Shown: piece after piece, positions 49,901 to 59,129 of the stretch
Layout of the letters: the number at the start of each line of letters is the position of its first letter
How positions within the stretch are numbered: the stretch's first letter is position 1
Assembly: GCF_000199675.1 (NCBI RefSeq)
Contig: NC_014960.1
Coordinates: 1,674,001 to 1,738,000 of the forward strand
Source: Anaerolinea thermophila UNI-1
Lineage (GTDB): Bacteria > Chloroflexota > Anaerolineae > Anaerolineales > Anaerolineaceae
Reading direction: 5' to 3'
Length of the DNA: 64,000 nt
Position numbers and translations under genes: made by a program
Notes under the pieces: generated by a model
The model's input: the letters and a program-made list of their open reading frames with translations, nothing else
What the model was told of the DNA's origin: nothing
Databases searched by the model: none

Positions 49901-51921
49901 TTTGATACAAGTTGCTTCAATTCTTCTTCTGTAATTATCCTGACTCCAAGTTGCCGAGCCTTTTCTAACTTTGAACCGGGATTTTCCCCAACCAGAAGAT
50001 ACGAGGTATTCCTAGAAACACTATCGGTGACTTTAGCCCCTAAACGCTCAAGATAACCCTTAATCCCCTCACGAGAAAACTCTTTAAGGGTCCCGGTCAC
50101 CACAAAAGTTAAGCCAGCAAGGGGTAAACTTTCTACACTTTCCACAGGTGTTTGTTCAGTGGGCCATACGCCCGCCTCACGTAATTTACGCAGGAATTCC
50201 TGATTTCCCGAGTGAGTGAACCATTCCACAATCGATTGCGCAATATTCGGACCTACTCCCTCAATTTCCATTAACTGCTGCACGGTTGCTTTAGAAAGAG
50301 CATCCAGATTCTTGAAATGTTTGGCAAGTTCACCAGCCATCACCTCACCGACCCCACGAATCCCCAATGCAGTAATCAATCTGGATAATGGACGAGAACG
50401 GGAATTTTGAATTGCCTGCAAGATATTTTCAGCCTTCTTATCAGCAAAACCTTCCAAGGTCAATAAATCTTCTTTACTTAAAAAGTACAAATCTGCCGGG
50501 CTCTGGACAAACCCCTTTTCTACCAATTGCTCAACAATCTTGATCCCCAATCCAACAATGTCCATTGCCCCCCGTGAGACAAAATGCTCCACATTCCGAA
50601 TAATTTGTGCTGGACAGGTTACATTGAGACAATACCATGCCACTTCCCCCTCAACGTGAGAAACAGGCTGCCCGCATGCTGGACACATTTCTGGTGGGAT
50701 AAATACCCTTTCATCTCCCGTACGCAACTCCACAATCGGACCAATCACATAAGGAATCACATCCCCTGCCCTTTTGACCATCACGCGGTCGCCAATACGA
50801 ATATCTTTTTCACGAATAAAATCAAAATTGTGTAAAGTGGCTTGCTTGACGATAACCCCACCAATTTCGACGGGTTCCAGGATGGCATAAGGGGTAAGCA
50901 CTCCAGTTCTACCAACATTCACACCAATATCAAGGAGACGGGTGCTGATTTCTCTGGCAGGGAACTTGAAGGCTAAAGCTCCCCGTGGGTCTTTACCTAC
51001 ATATCCAAGTGAAGAGGCAAGTTCAAGATCATTTATTTTGATTACGACTCCATCTGCTTCATAAGGGAGAGTGTCTCTTTTTTCACGCCATTGGTCTAAC
51101 CCTTTAAGAACTTCTTCAACAGAAGCACAGTACTGGACATCGCTGGCTACCGGAAACCCCCAGGCTTTCAGTGTTTGCAATTGCTCCCACTGTGTTTGAG
51201 GCAGGGGAGCACTTGATGCAACAATAGCATACACGAAAATGTTTATCGGACGAGAAGCAGTTAAGGAAGGATCCAGTTGTCTTAAAGAACCTGCAGCGGT
51301 GTTCCGTGGATTTAGGTAGGTTTTCTCCCCACTTTGCTCCAGCCTTTTATTCAATTCTTCAAAATCTTTGATAAACATAAATGCTTCACCACGAACCACA
51401 ACCCACTCAGGCACAGGAACGTTATTCTGCTCAACGGGAATCACCAGGGGTAAACTTCTAATCGTCCTTAAATTTGCGGTGATATCTTCCCCAACTTCGC
51501 CATCACCACGAGTCGCTCCTTGAACAAACACACCGTTCTGATAAGTCAAAACCACGGTTAAACCATCAATTTTGGGCTCAAGAACAAAATCTGCGGTAGC
51601 AACCCGCGCATCCAACTTGCGAATCCGTTCTATCCAGGCAAGCACATCTGATTTTTCAAAACCATTTGCCAGGCTAAGAATTGGCGAAGGATGACGTACT
51701 TTATTGAATTTATCCTGGGGCATTCCGCCAACACGCTGACTGGGAGAATCAGGAGTTATCCATTCAGGGTGAGCAAATTCTATCTGCTTTAACCGAAGTA
51801 TTAAACGGTCATATTCAGCATCGCTGATAACTGGATCATCCAGAACATAATAACGATAGTCGTGATAATGAATCTGTTTTTTTAAGTTCTCATATTCCTG
51901 ATACAAAGGGTCCTGGGACAT
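49897..51921 (-). CDS. ligA: NAD+-dependent DNA ligase
   Basis: A 674-residue ligase of normal length. The adenylation lysine is K117 in LEPKIDG; an OB-fold follows (GRTGVLTPYAILEPV), then a four-cysteine zinc finger (CPACGQ and, later, CLNVTCPAQ), helix-hairpin-helix motifs, and a C-terminal BRCT domain (about 595-674, LTFVVTGTLKEFSREG). It seals nicks during replication and repair. ATG 51921 follows GGAGGAATAA. The downstream methyltransferase gene overlaps its stop codon. Confidence 0.97.
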   Translation of the reverse strand: MSQDPLYQEYENLKKQIHYHDYRYYVLDDPVISDAEYDRLILRLKQIEFAHPEWITPDSPSQRVGGMPQDKFNKVRHPSPILSLANGFEKSDVLAWIERIRKLDARVATADFVLEPKIDGLTVVLTYQNGVFVQGATRGDGEVGEDITANLRTIRSLPLVIPVEQNNVPVPEWVVVRGEAFMFIKDFEELNKRLEQSGEKTYLNPRNTAAGSLRQLDPSLTASRPINIFVYAIVASSAPLPQTQWEQLQTLKAWGFPVASDVQYCASVEEVLKGLDQWREKRDTLPYEADGVVIKINDLELASSLGYVGKDPRGALAFKFPAREISTRLLDIGVNVGRTGVLTPYAILEPVEIGGVIVKQATLHNFDFIREKDIRIGDRVMVKRAGDVIPYVIGPIVELRTGDERVFIPPEMCPACGQPVSHVEGEVAWYCLNVTCPAQIIRNVEHFVSRGAMDIVGLGIKIVEQLVEKGFVQSPADLYFLSKEDLLTLEGFADKKAENILQAIQNSRSRPLSRLITALGIRGVGEVMAGELAKHFKNLDALSKATVQQLMEIEGVGPNIAQSIVEWFTHSGNQEFLRKLREAGVWPTEQTPVESVESLPLAGLTFVVTGTLKEFSREGIKGYLERLGAKVTDSVSRNTSYLLVGENPGSKLEKARQLGVRIITEEELKQLVSK

Positions 51922-51992
51922 TTATTCCTCCACCATTTGGGATCCTCAAAATGATTTTATCAGACAAGCGTGAAGTTCATCCAAAGATTTGG

Positions 51993-51998
51993 TAAAAT
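51993..51998 (+). promoter_or_regulatory. Putative -10 element of the small membrane-protein gene
   Basis: TAAAAT ends 7 nt before ATG 52006, with no ribosome-binding site between. This resembles the arrangement before other genes of this window and would yield a leaderless transcript. Confidence 0.25.
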
Positions 51999-52005
51999 TT
52001 CTCCC

Positions 52006-52248
52006 ATGCTCTTTTTTCAACTTATGATAAAAGTCCTCTATAATTTCCCCGGGGTTTTTCTGTTTTATAAACCCACACCTACATTCGAAAACCCCTTTGT
52101 GGGAGAAGAGACAAGCATTCATCCACCTTTTGGATGGACCATTGCCGGTTTTTTACTCATTCTGCTTGTCTCTATGTTATATTCCCAAATCAAAAAAGGG
52201 CTAAGGCAATTATTTTTAAAGCGGAAGAAAAAATCATCGGGAGGCTGA
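52006..52248 (+). CDS. Possible small single-span membrane protein
   Basis: An 80-residue frame between two minus-strand genes. It has a moderately hydrophobic start (LFFQLMIKVLYNFPGVFLFY), a polar middle and one clear membrane helix (about 46-62) followed by a strongly basic tail with several lysines. I do not recognise it. In favour: a -10-like hexamer at the right distance and membrane-protein-like composition. Against: no ribosome-binding site, short length, and a 3' end that coincides with the typA terminator hairpin. Confidence 0.45.
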   Translation: MLFFQLMIKVLYNFPGVFLFYKPTPTFENPFVGEETSIHPPFGWTIAGFLLILLVSMLYSQIKKGLRQLFLKRKKKSSGG

Positions 52249-52260
52249 AAACCTCCCGAT
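52236..52260 (-). terminator. Terminator of typA
   Basis: ATCGGGAGG (52236-52244) pairs with CCTCCCGAT (52252-52260). Read on the minus strand the hairpin is followed by TTTTTTCTT, so it terminates typA, whose stop is 9 nt away. The plus-strand stop codon at 52246-52248 falls in the loop. Confidence 0.8.
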
Positions 52261-52269
52261 TGCTATTCT

Positions 52270-54120
52270 TCAATCAAACAATTCTTTTTCTCGTTTGGCT
52301 TGTTTTCCACGCTCCTCAGTATCCAGAATCTTCTTACGAATGCGGAAACTCAATGGAGTCACCTCCAGTAATTCATCATCCGCCAAAAACTCAATGGCTT
52401 CGTCAAGACTCATGACGCGAGGAGGTGTAAGACGAACTTCAATGTCCTTGTTGGAGGAACGCATATTTGTCAGGTGTTTCTTTTTACAGACATTTACAAC
52501 AACCTCAGAACCTCGCTGAGTTTCTCCAACAACCATTCCTTCGTAAACTGGTACTCCTGGACCAACAAACAAAGTTCCCCTTTCTTCAGCATTTTTTAAG
52601 CCATAATTTGTGGTTACTCCTGTCTCCCATGCCACTATGGAATTTGTCAACCGGGAAGGAATAGGGCCAGCCAGTTCTTCATAGCCATGAAACAGAGTAT
52701 TCATTACCCCCATTCCTTTGGTGGCGGTCAGAAATTGATATCGAAACCCTAAAAGTCCTCTGGTAGGAATCAGATAAGTGAGATGGACGGTGTTATCCGA
52801 ATTGTCCGTCATATTAATCATTTTGCCACGACGCGAACCCAGCATTTCCACAACCGTTCCAACGGTATCAGGGCTAGTATCAATGTGTAATTCTTCATAG
52901 GGCTCCAGGGTTTCACCATTTTCTCCCTGACGGAAAATCACCTCAGGGCGAGAGACTTGAAACTCATACCCTTCACGGCGCATGGTTTCTATAAGAATTG
53001 CCAACTGCAATTCACCTCTTCCTGAAACCAGAAAAGCGTCAGAAGTATCTGTTTCTTCCACTCGAAGCGCCACATTATTTCGGGCTTCCTCAAACAAACG
53101 TTCCCTCAATTTTCTTGATGTGCCCCACTTGCCTTCTTTACCAGCAAACGGAGAGGTGTTTACCCCAAAAGTCATTCGGACTGTAGGCTCTTCAACTTCA
53201 ATGGGAGGAAGAGCAACGGGCTCGTTAAAATCAGCAAGAGTTTCCCCAATTTCCACATTTTCCAATCCAGAAACTACAATGATTTCCCCGGCTTCAGCCT
53301 GCTCTACTTCACGTTTCTCCAATCCTTGATAAACGAACAGGTAACGTGCTTTTTCAGGAACAATCTCACCACTCCGTTTGATTCGCGCAATGGTTTGTCC
53401 AGCAAAAATCTTGCCGGCATGAATCCTTCCGATTGCACTCATTCCACGATATTCATCATAAAACAAGTTAGTAACCAATAACTGGAAAGGAGACTCCGCA
53501 TCAACTACAGGAGCGGGAATATGCTTTAGAATTGCCTCAAACAGCGGGTGAAGGTCCGGACCCATTTCAGGGGTAGTACCGGATTGTCCGGTTAAACCGT
53601 TGGCGTATATAACTGGAAATTCTGCCTGTTCTTCGGTGGCACCCAGCTCAATAAACAAATCAAACGTTTGATTTAAGGTTCGATCAGGTTCAGCATCCTT
53701 GCGATCCATTTTATTGATAACAACAATAGCACGATGTCCCCTTTCCAACGCTTTTTTCAAGACAAAGCGTGTTTGAGGCATAGGGCCCTCGGCGGCATCT
53801 ACCAGTAACAATACCCCATCCACCATATTCATGACCCGCTCTACTTCCCCACCAAAGTCGGCGTGGCCCGGGGTATCTACAATGTTAATTTTGACTAACC
53901 GCCCATTCTCATCCGGAATCTCCACAGCCGTATGCTTTGCCAGAATTGTAATTCCACGTTCTCTTTCCAATGCATTTGAATCGAGAACCCTTTCCATAAC
54001 GAACTGGTTTTCACGAAATACCCTAGCCTGACGAAGCATTCCATCCACCAGAGTGGTTTTTCCGTGATCTACATGAGCAATAATTGCGATATTTCTAATT
54101 TCATTTCTTCTTACCAGCAT
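52270..54120 (-). CDS. typA: Translational GTPase TypA/BipA
   Basis: A 616-residue ribosome-binding GTPase of the EF-G family. G1 is AHVDHGKTT (15-23), G2 lies in RERGITI, G3 is DTPGHADF and G4 is NKMD. The C-terminal EF-G-like domain and TypA-specific tail end in a Lys-rich segment. BipA acts in ribosome assembly and stress or cold adaptation. ATG 54120 has AAGGAAGGTAAT directly upstream; an in-frame upstream extension is unsupported. It is downstream of a terminator that ends the membrane-protein gene, so it has its own promoter. Confidence 0.96.
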   Translation of the reverse strand: MLVRRNEIRNIAIIAHVDHGKTTLVDGMLRQARVFRENQFVMERVLDSNALERERGITILAKHTAVEIPDENGRLVKINIVDTPGHADFGGEVERVMNMVDGVLLLVDAAEGPMPQTRFVLKKALERGHRAIVVINKMDRKDAEPDRTLNQTFDLFIELGATEEQAEFPVIYANGLTGQSGTTPEMGPDLHPLFEAILKHIPAPVVDAESPFQLLVTNLFYDEYRGMSAIGRIHAGKIFAGQTIARIKRSGEIVPEKARYLFVYQGLEKREVEQAEAGEIIVVSGLENVEIGETLADFNEPVALPPIEVEEPTVRMTFGVNTSPFAGKEGKWGTSRKLRERLFEEARNNVALRVEETDTSDAFLVSGRGELQLAILIETMRREGYEFQVSRPEVIFRQGENGETLEPYEELHIDTSPDTVGTVVEMLGSRRGKMINMTDNSDNTVHLTYLIPTRGLLGFRYQFLTATKGMGVMNTLFHGYEELAGPIPSRLTNSIVAWETGVTTNYGLKNAEERGTLFVGPGVPVYEGMVVGETQRGSEVVVNVCKKKHLTNMRSSNKDIEVRLTPPRVMSLDEAIEFLADDELLEVTPLSFRIRKKILDTEERGKQAKREKELFD

Positions 54121-54147
54121 ATTACCTTCCTTAACACACAAAACAGA

Positions 54148-54167
54148 CCCCGGAAACTGCTCCGGGG
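54148..54167 (-). terminator. Terminator between membrane-protein gene and typA
   Basis: CCCCGGA (54148-54154) pairs with TCCGGGG (54161-54167). On the minus strand it is followed by TCTGTTTTG. It lies 43 nt past the stop codon of the 54211-55083 gene and 27 nt before the typA start. Confidence 0.7.
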
Positions 54168-54210
54168 CGCACTAATCTTACCAGAGATTTTTCATAACAC
54201 AAGAGGGAAA

Positions 54211-55083
54211 TTATCCAGAATGCATCCCTCGCCGTAGAAGAATCAAGTACAGTCCAATTGCAATAAAAAGCACCGCGCTGGTGTTTCCGATGAAAAAGGC
54301 AGCATTATCAGGATTACCCCCTATAAATAATCCCAACCCCACAATCCCAATGACTCCGGCGGGAATCATAGGCCACAAGGGCAAGTAATCACACCACCAA
54401 CGTGCAAATAAAGGAATTGCCCCCCAACCCGCGGCAAACCAGAGCAATAACACCCCCACATCACTGATAATTGAAGTAGATTCCCCAACTCCAAAACCAA
54501 AATGCACTCCAAGTCCTATAGCACTCAAAAGGCATCCAGGAATAACCAACCCAACGAGCTTAAGATATCCTCCCGATAAAAGGAAAGCCACCCCCAATAA
54601 AATCCCCATCCAGAAAACAAAATCTACCCAACGGGAGGAAGTGAACACAAAAACTACTGATAACCCTCCGAACACAGCGGTTGGGAAAAGACTCCACCAG
54701 AAAAAACGCTTAAACCGTAAATAAACAGCCAGAGAGGCGATAAAAAACCCCGACGAAATCACTCCGAACAGGTTGCCCAACTTCTCAAACGTTATAGCGC
54801 CGGACGACAACAAAAGAAGCATGCCAATGCCCAACGCCATAATCAAATTTCCCAGATAAACGTATACTGGGAAGGAAAATCGCCACCCTCCCAAGGTAAA
54901 AACAAGCCCCATTCCCACAAAAGCAATACCCCAAAAATAGGGAATATGCAATAGTTGTGCAATGAGAGCCAGCAAACCCAGCACAATGAAGGCAGCACCG
55001 TTAATTTTTTCCCAAACCGGACGCCTGATGATACCCGATCTTACATGATTCCTGAAATCATTTATCATACCCAAAATGCTCAT
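54211..55083 (-). CDS. Polytopic membrane protein of unknown function
   Basis: A 290-residue protein with about nine hydrophobic segments spread over its whole length and few charged residues. The N-terminal 25 residues are basic (NDFRNHVRSGIIRRPVWEK) and likely cytosolic. No transporter or enzyme motif is visible. It follows the NarL-type regulator gene by 64 nt in the same direction and may be its target or partner. No Shine-Dalgarno is seen before ATG 55083; TATTCT lies 6 nt upstream. Confidence 0.75.
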   Translation of the reverse strand: MSILGMINDFRNHVRSGIIRRPVWEKINGAAFIVLGLLALIAQLLHIPYFWGIAFVGMGLVFTLGGWRFSFPVYVYLGNLIMALGIGMLLLLSSGAITFEKLGNLFGVISSGFFIASLAVYLRFKRFFWWSLFPTAVFGGLSVVFVFTSSRWVDFVFWMGILLGVAFLLSGGYLKLVGLVIPGCLLSAIGLGVHFGFGVGESTSIISDVGVLLLWFAAGWGAIPLFARWWCDYLPLWPMIPAGVIGIVGLGLFIGGNPDNAAFFIGNTSAVLFIAIGLYLILLRRGMHSG

Positions 55084-55147
55084 GAGTAGAGAATACTTGA
55101 TTTATGAAATAACGAAATGTGACTGCAGTAATATTCACCGGCTAAAT

Positions 55148-55801
55148 TCACCGTAAAATTCCTGCTTCGCGGGCCCGAATTACCGCTTGAAGGCGGTCCT
55201 TTGCCCCAAGTTTGCTGAGGATGCTGGACAGATGGTTCTTCACAGTACCTTCTGAAATAACCAGTTGCTCAGCAATTTCTCGATTACTCTTTCCCTCTGC
55301 CACCAAGAAGAGCACCTCAATTTCCCGTGGAGATAATGGTTCGGTTAATTCAGCCATCTTTGCGCTGGAAGGCCGTGGAGAACGAGCAAACTCCGCAACT
55401 ACCTTTGCAGTAATGGAAGGTTGAAGAAAGTATTCACCTCGATATGCTGCACGAACAGCCTCAAATAGATTATCTGAAGACACATCTTTAAGTAAATACC
55501 CAATAGCACCCGCCCTCAAGCCATCAAAAACCAAATCATCATCGTCAAAGGTGGTGAGAATAATCACTCTGACCTCTGGAAAAAGTTCTCGAATTCTTCC
55601 AGTGGCTCTCACACCATCGAGAACCGGCATTCTCAAATCCATTAAGACCACATGAGGGTGATTATTGGCAATCAATCGCAAAGCCTCTTCACCATTAGAG
55701 GCTTCTCCCACCACCTCAAAATCCTTCTGTGCGGTCAATAAGGTTTTCAACCCCTCACGGAACAGTGACTGGTCATCAACAATCAAAACTCGGATGCTCA
55801 T
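55148..55801 (-). CDS. NarL/LuxR-family response regulator
   Basis: A 217-residue regulator. The receiver domain (3-120) has IVDDQ, phospho-acceptor D55 in VVLMDLRMPV and the conserved Lys in LLKDVSSD. The C-terminal LuxR-type helix-turn-helix (about 150-212) has LSPREIEVLFLVAEGKSNRE and SEGTVKNHLS. It pairs with the histidine kinase encoded immediately upstream (5-nt gap). ATG 55801 has AGGAT 8 nt before it. The controlled genes are unknown; the downstream membrane-protein gene is one candidate. Confidence 0.96.
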   Translation of the reverse strand: MSIRVLIVDDQSLFREGLKTLLTAQKDFEVVGEASNGEEALRLIANNHPHVVLMDLRMPVLDGVRATGRIRELFPEVRVIILTTFDDDDLVFDGLRAGAIGYLLKDVSSDNLFEAVRAAYRGEYFLQPSITAKVVAEFARSPRPSSAKMAELTEPLSPREIEVLFLVAEGKSNREIAEQLVISEGTVKNHLSSILSKLGAKDRLQAVIRAREAGILR

Positions 55802-55806
55802 ATTTT

Positions 55807-56985
55807 TTATCCTGGGAGAATAATCTTTATTGAAAAGCCTGCCCCGTTTGTAGTAGCGATTTCCATTTTACCTTTCAACAGGGCTACGCGTTCTTGCATT
55901 CCAAGCAACCCAAAGCCAACTGCTGAAATCTCACCGCCAACCCCATTATCTTTCATCTCAAGAATTATACAATCCGACTGGTAATCCAAAACAAGTTGAT
56001 AGAGCGTGGCTTTGGAATGTTTGAGGGTATTGCTGATACTTTCTTGGACAAGACGTATAATCGAAGCCTTTAATTCCTGATCAACCTTACGAGGCTCTCC
56101 CTTCACCTCCATAAGCGTATGAATGCCAGAATGTTCACATTCTTCCAACAATCCTGCAAGAATTTCTTCAACACTTTTCACAGGCAATGATGGGTCTCTC
56201 AATGCTCTGACCGATTGCCGGATATCCAGCAAAGCCTTATGGGTTACGCCCTCCGCTTTTGCCAACAATTGACGCGCTGCCTCCAAGTCGGTTTCCAACA
56301 CAGCACTGGCAGCCTTGATTTGCATATTCAATGTGGTGAGATAATGCCCAAGCCCGTCGTGGATTTCTCTGGCAAGACGATTCCGCTCTTTCACAATGGC
56401 TAATTCTTCCGCCTGAATAGCATATTCACGCAATCGGTCATTGGCTTCCCTGAGTTGAACAACCAGAGACTCAATTTCTCGCCTTGCTTTTTCCTCGTTC
56501 AGCATCATTTGGGTGAACACGAGGATAAAAACCTGCCCAGCCCCAAAAACAGGCACGCTTGCCCATACAAACTCCCAGGAAGCAGTCATCAAATGCACAA
56601 TCGCCCCGTATGAAAAGACTATTAAAAGGTTAATAAGATACTTCCACGCCTCAGGGAGTAAAAATACGCTGTGTCCAACCAGGGGCAACAAAATAATGGC
56701 ATTAAAGCCCACCTGGCCTGAGAGAATTATGGATAACGCTCCTAAAGGAATTTGTAATAAAAAATATCCCACCCGAATGAGAAGGCGATCATCGTGAGCA
56801 ACACGGGCATACCCGTACACACCGGTTGTCAAATAGCCAATCCCCAACAAAATCATCAGAGTAAGCCACTCAAAAGACAAAGAGCGAACAGAAGTGAATG
56901 TAGTGAAATACCCCGCTAAAACCATCACGGCAAATGCCAAATCTACGCCTGTACCAGTTCTTAAGAATGGGGTTTCCGTTTTCAT
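55807..56985 (-). CDS. NarL-type sensor histidine kinase (HisKA_3)
   Basis: A 392-residue kinase with about five or six membrane helices in residues 12-160, a short coiled coil, then the HisKA_3 dimerisation domain with phospho-acceptor H209 in LAREIHDGLGHYL and a compact HATPase (SISNTLKHSKAT, DNGVGGE, GFGLLGMQERVALL). The membrane-embedded sensor resembles DesK-type thermosensor or lipid-state kinases. ATG 56985 is preferred; an adjacent GTG at 56988 is possible. A TATAAT sits 8 nt upstream with no ribosome-binding site. Confidence 0.94.
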   Translation of the reverse strand: MKTETPFLRTGTGVDLAFAVMVLAGYFTTFTSVRSLSFEWLTLMILLGIGYLTTGVYGYARVAHDDRLLIRVGYFLLQIPLGALSIILSGQVGFNAIILLPLVGHSVFLLPEAWKYLINLLIVFSYGAIVHLMTASWEFVWASVPVFGAGQVFILVFTQMMLNEEKARREIESLVVQLREANDRLREYAIQAEELAIVKERNRLAREIHDGLGHYLTTLNMQIKAASAVLETDLEAARQLLAKAEGVTHKALLDIRQSVRALRDPSLPVKSVEEILAGLLEECEHSGIHTLMEVKGEPRKVDQELKASIIRLVQESISNTLKHSKATLYQLVLDYQSDCIILEMKDNGVGGEISAVGFGLLGMQERVALLKGKMEIATTNGAGFSIKIILPG

Positions 56986-56993
56986 CACAGGTT

Positions 56994-56999
56994 ATTATA
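56994..56999 (-). promoter_or_regulatory. Putative -10 element of the NarL-type kinase gene
   Basis: On the minus strand this is TATAAT, 8 nt before ATG 56985 (5 nt before the alternative GTG). It would produce a leaderless transcript for the kinase-regulator pair. Confidence 0.4.
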
Positions 57000-57038
57000 A
57001 TGGGGTTACTATAGTTTGTCTTGAGGAGTAAATTCACT

Positions 57039-57263
57039 ATGCCTTTATACGAGTACCAGTGTAAAGACTGCGGTAAAAAATTTGATTCTCTTCGCTCTCT
57101 AAAAGATGCTGATTCCCCTATTGCCTGTAAATTCTGCCACAGTGAAAACACCAGCCGGGTATTATCTGTGTTTTTTGCACAATCGGATGGTCGTCAAGTT
57201 GCCGGTTCATCCGGGTGCAATAGCTGTAGCGGAGGATCTTGTTCCACTTGTGGACATCACTAG
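57039..57263 (+). CDS. FmdB-family zinc-ribbon protein
   Basis: A 74-residue protein starting MPLYEYQCKDCGKKF, the FmdB regulatory-protein zinc-ribbon, with the second CxxC in CKFC. The C-terminal tail is rich in Gly, Ser and Cys and ends CSTCGHH, which could bind a further metal ion. FmdB-type proteins are proposed regulators of formamidase or other genes, but most are uncharacterised. ATG 57039 has GAGGAG about 10 nt upstream. It lies 9 nt before the SDR gene, suggesting an operon. Confidence 0.88.
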   Translation: MPLYEYQCKDCGKKFDSLRSLKDADSPIACKFCHSENTSRVLSVFFAQSDGRQVAGSSGCNSCSGGSCSTCGHH

Positions 57264-57272
57264 GTATACCCA

Positions 57273-58160
57273 ATGGGAAAGAAAAAACCTCTCCTTAATC
57301 TTGTTCTGATTACCGGCGGTTCCAGTGGAATAGGACTGGCATTAGCTAAGAAATTCGCCGAACTGGGTTCTAAGATTATCATTGTGGGCAGAAACAAGGA
57401 TAAACTAACACGGGCAATGGACGAGATTTCTCGATCCTTTCCCGACAAAAGCCAAGAAATTATTCCTCTCCAGGCCGATGTAAGCCAGCATGAGATTTAT
57501 ATTCCTCTGCTAATGCAAACCCTGGATACTGTTGGTGTTCCCGACATTGTCGTAAATTCGGCAGGGATTACAAAGCCTGCCTTTTTTAATGACATCAGTA
57601 TTGAAGAATTTCGCAAGATCATCGAAGTCAATTATTTGGGGACTGTAGCAACTATTAAGGCTACACTTCCGCGTATGCTGGAAAGAAATTCTGGACACAT
57701 TGTTAATATCTCTTCAGTTGCTGGATTTATTGGGACTCCCGGTTACACGGCTTACGGCGCCAGCAAATTTGCCATCAAGGGATTAACCGACGCGCTCAGG
57801 CTTGAACTTCTCCATACAGACGTAAAGGTCTCTATCGTGTATCCTCCAGATACTCAAACCCCAATGCTGGAAGAAGAAAACAAAATTAAACCGGCAGTAG
57901 TTAAGGCATTGTCTGAGGCAGCATCCCCTGTAAGTGCCGAAGAGGTTGCCCAAGCAATTCTGGCAGGAATCGTCAAACAGCAGTATGTAATCGCTCCTGG
58001 AAAAGAGACTGCCTTATTGCATTTTTTGGCAGGATTCTTAGGCTGGGGTCCCATTTACCCCATCATGGATTGGATGCTCAGAGATGCGGAGCGAAAAGTG
58101 GCTTCCTCTCCAACAAAATATGCCTATAATGACGTAGCCAATCCAAACCAACGTTGTTAA
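57273..58160 (+). CDS. Short-chain dehydrogenase, 3-ketodihydrosphingosine reductase-like
   Basis: A 295-residue SDR. The NADP motif TGGSSGIG is at 14-21, NSAG near 95-98, and the catalytic Tyr161 and Lys165 are in YGASK. The PPDTQTPM loop and the C-terminal extension with GPIYPIMDWMLRD resemble 3-ketodihydrosphingosine reductases more than generic SDRs, which points to lipid metabolism. No serine palmitoyltransferase gene is present here. The final 123 nt overlap the ctaA gene on the other strand, an unusually long tail-to-tail overlap. Confidence 0.9.
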   Translation: MGKKKPLLNLVLITGGSSGIGLALAKKFAELGSKIIIVGRNKDKLTRAMDEISRSFPDKSQEIIPLQADVSQHEIYIPLLMQTLDTVGVPDIVVNSAGITKPAFFNDISIEEFRKIIEVNYLGTVATIKATLPRMLERNSGHIVNISSVAGFIGTPGYTAYGASKFAIKGLTDALRLELLHTDVKVSIVYPPDTQTPMLEEENKIKPAVVKALSEAASPVSAEEVAQAILAGIVKQQYVIAPGKETALLHFLAGFLGWGPIYPIMDWMLRDAERKVASSPTKYAYNDVANPNQRC

Positions 58161-58997
58161 GAGCAAATGGAAAAGCTGTATACCTACAGGGGCGAGGGTA
58201 ATGACATTGATAATTCCCAAAACCCATTGGGTAATGATCAAGGTAATTACGCCATATCCGATTTTTCTTAACCAGGGGGACATTTCTCGACTGACAAGGT
58301 ATCTGATAAAAAATATCAAGTATCCACCAACTGCAACAGCAATTGCCGGATGAAACACTCTCAACCGTATTAAGAAATGGGCTAAAGGATCAAAGTCCGC
58401 TCGCAAGCCTTCCAGCAGGGAACTTGACGGGAACAAAGTATCCCCCAAAGCAGCAATAGCTCCAGAAGCCCCGAGAATCAACATGCCCAACGCCCCTAAA
58501 AGCCAGCCCGATACTCGCTTTGCATTCCTGATTTCGGACGAAAAAGTGAAAGTTGCAAACCAGGCTACTCCTGTCAAACTTGCCAACAACATAAACGTAT
58601 TTACCAGATGAGCCATCATGGAAATGGCTCTAGCCATCGAGGCATTTTCGCCCACTAATCCAAACAACACCAGCCCTGCCCCTATGAGTGACTCTACAAG
58701 GATAAAGAATACCGACCCCAAAACCGCATAACGCAATTTTTTCTCCCCCCAGGCAACCCGCCAAACCCACAACAACATCACGAAAATCAACAGAACTGTT
58801 ACTCCGCTGGTCAGACGATGTGTCCACTCAATAAGTGTCTCAATTTGCGGAGAACGAGGAATAACCACACCGTTACAAAGAGGCCAATGAGAACCACATC
58901 CAGCACCCGCTCCTGTTGCTCGCACAAATGCTCCAAACACGATAACAAAAATGTTATAAACAAGCACTCCCCAGGCAAAAAAGGATATTCTCTTCAT
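58038..58997 (-). CDS. ctaA: Heme A synthase (CtaA/COX15 family)
   Basis: A 319-residue membrane protein with eight helices in two four-helix halves. The first extracytoplasmic loop has RATGAGAGCGSHWPLC, giving the cysteine pair C34 and C41, and H60 in EWTHR is a heme ligand. It oxidises heme O to heme A for aa3-type terminal oxidases, implying aerobic respiration. No oxidase gene is in the window. ATG 58997 has AGGAGG upstream. The C-terminal about 40 codons lie antisense to the SDR gene. Confidence 0.92.
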   Translation of the reverse strand: MKRISFFAWGVLVYNIFVIVFGAFVRATGAGAGCGSHWPLCNGVVIPRSPQIETLIEWTHRLTSGVTVLLIFVMLLWVWRVAWGEKKLRYAVLGSVFFILVESLIGAGLVLFGLVGENASMARAISMMAHLVNTFMLLASLTGVAWFATFTFSSEIRNAKRVSGWLLGALGMLILGASGAIAALGDTLFPSSSLLEGLRADFDPLAHFLIRLRVFHPAIAVAVGGYLIFFIRYLVSREMSPWLRKIGYGVITLIITQWVLGIINVITLAPVGIQLFHLLLTTLVWIGYVIIGIFCWRGSHFSLRISEHPIHDGVNGTPA

Positions 58998-59020
58998 CTA
59001 ACCTCCTGGAAATCTATTCA

Positions 59021-59057
59021 GAGGTAATATGACGTGTCTATGGCTTTATATTACCTC
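59021..59057. promoter_or_regulatory. Inverted repeat in the ctaA / radical-SAM divergent promoter region
   Basis: GAGGTAATAT (59021-59030) and its exact reverse complement (59048-59057) are separated by 17 nt, so the half-site centres are about 27 bp apart. They contain -10-like AT-rich steps on both strands. No T-run follows, so an operator is more likely than a terminator. Confidence 0.5.
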
Positions 59058-59129
59058 AAATACGACTTTTCTCACCGGCGAAAGAAACCATAATTGCATA
59101 ATCTTATAGTCGAGGAAGGAATGGGTGAA

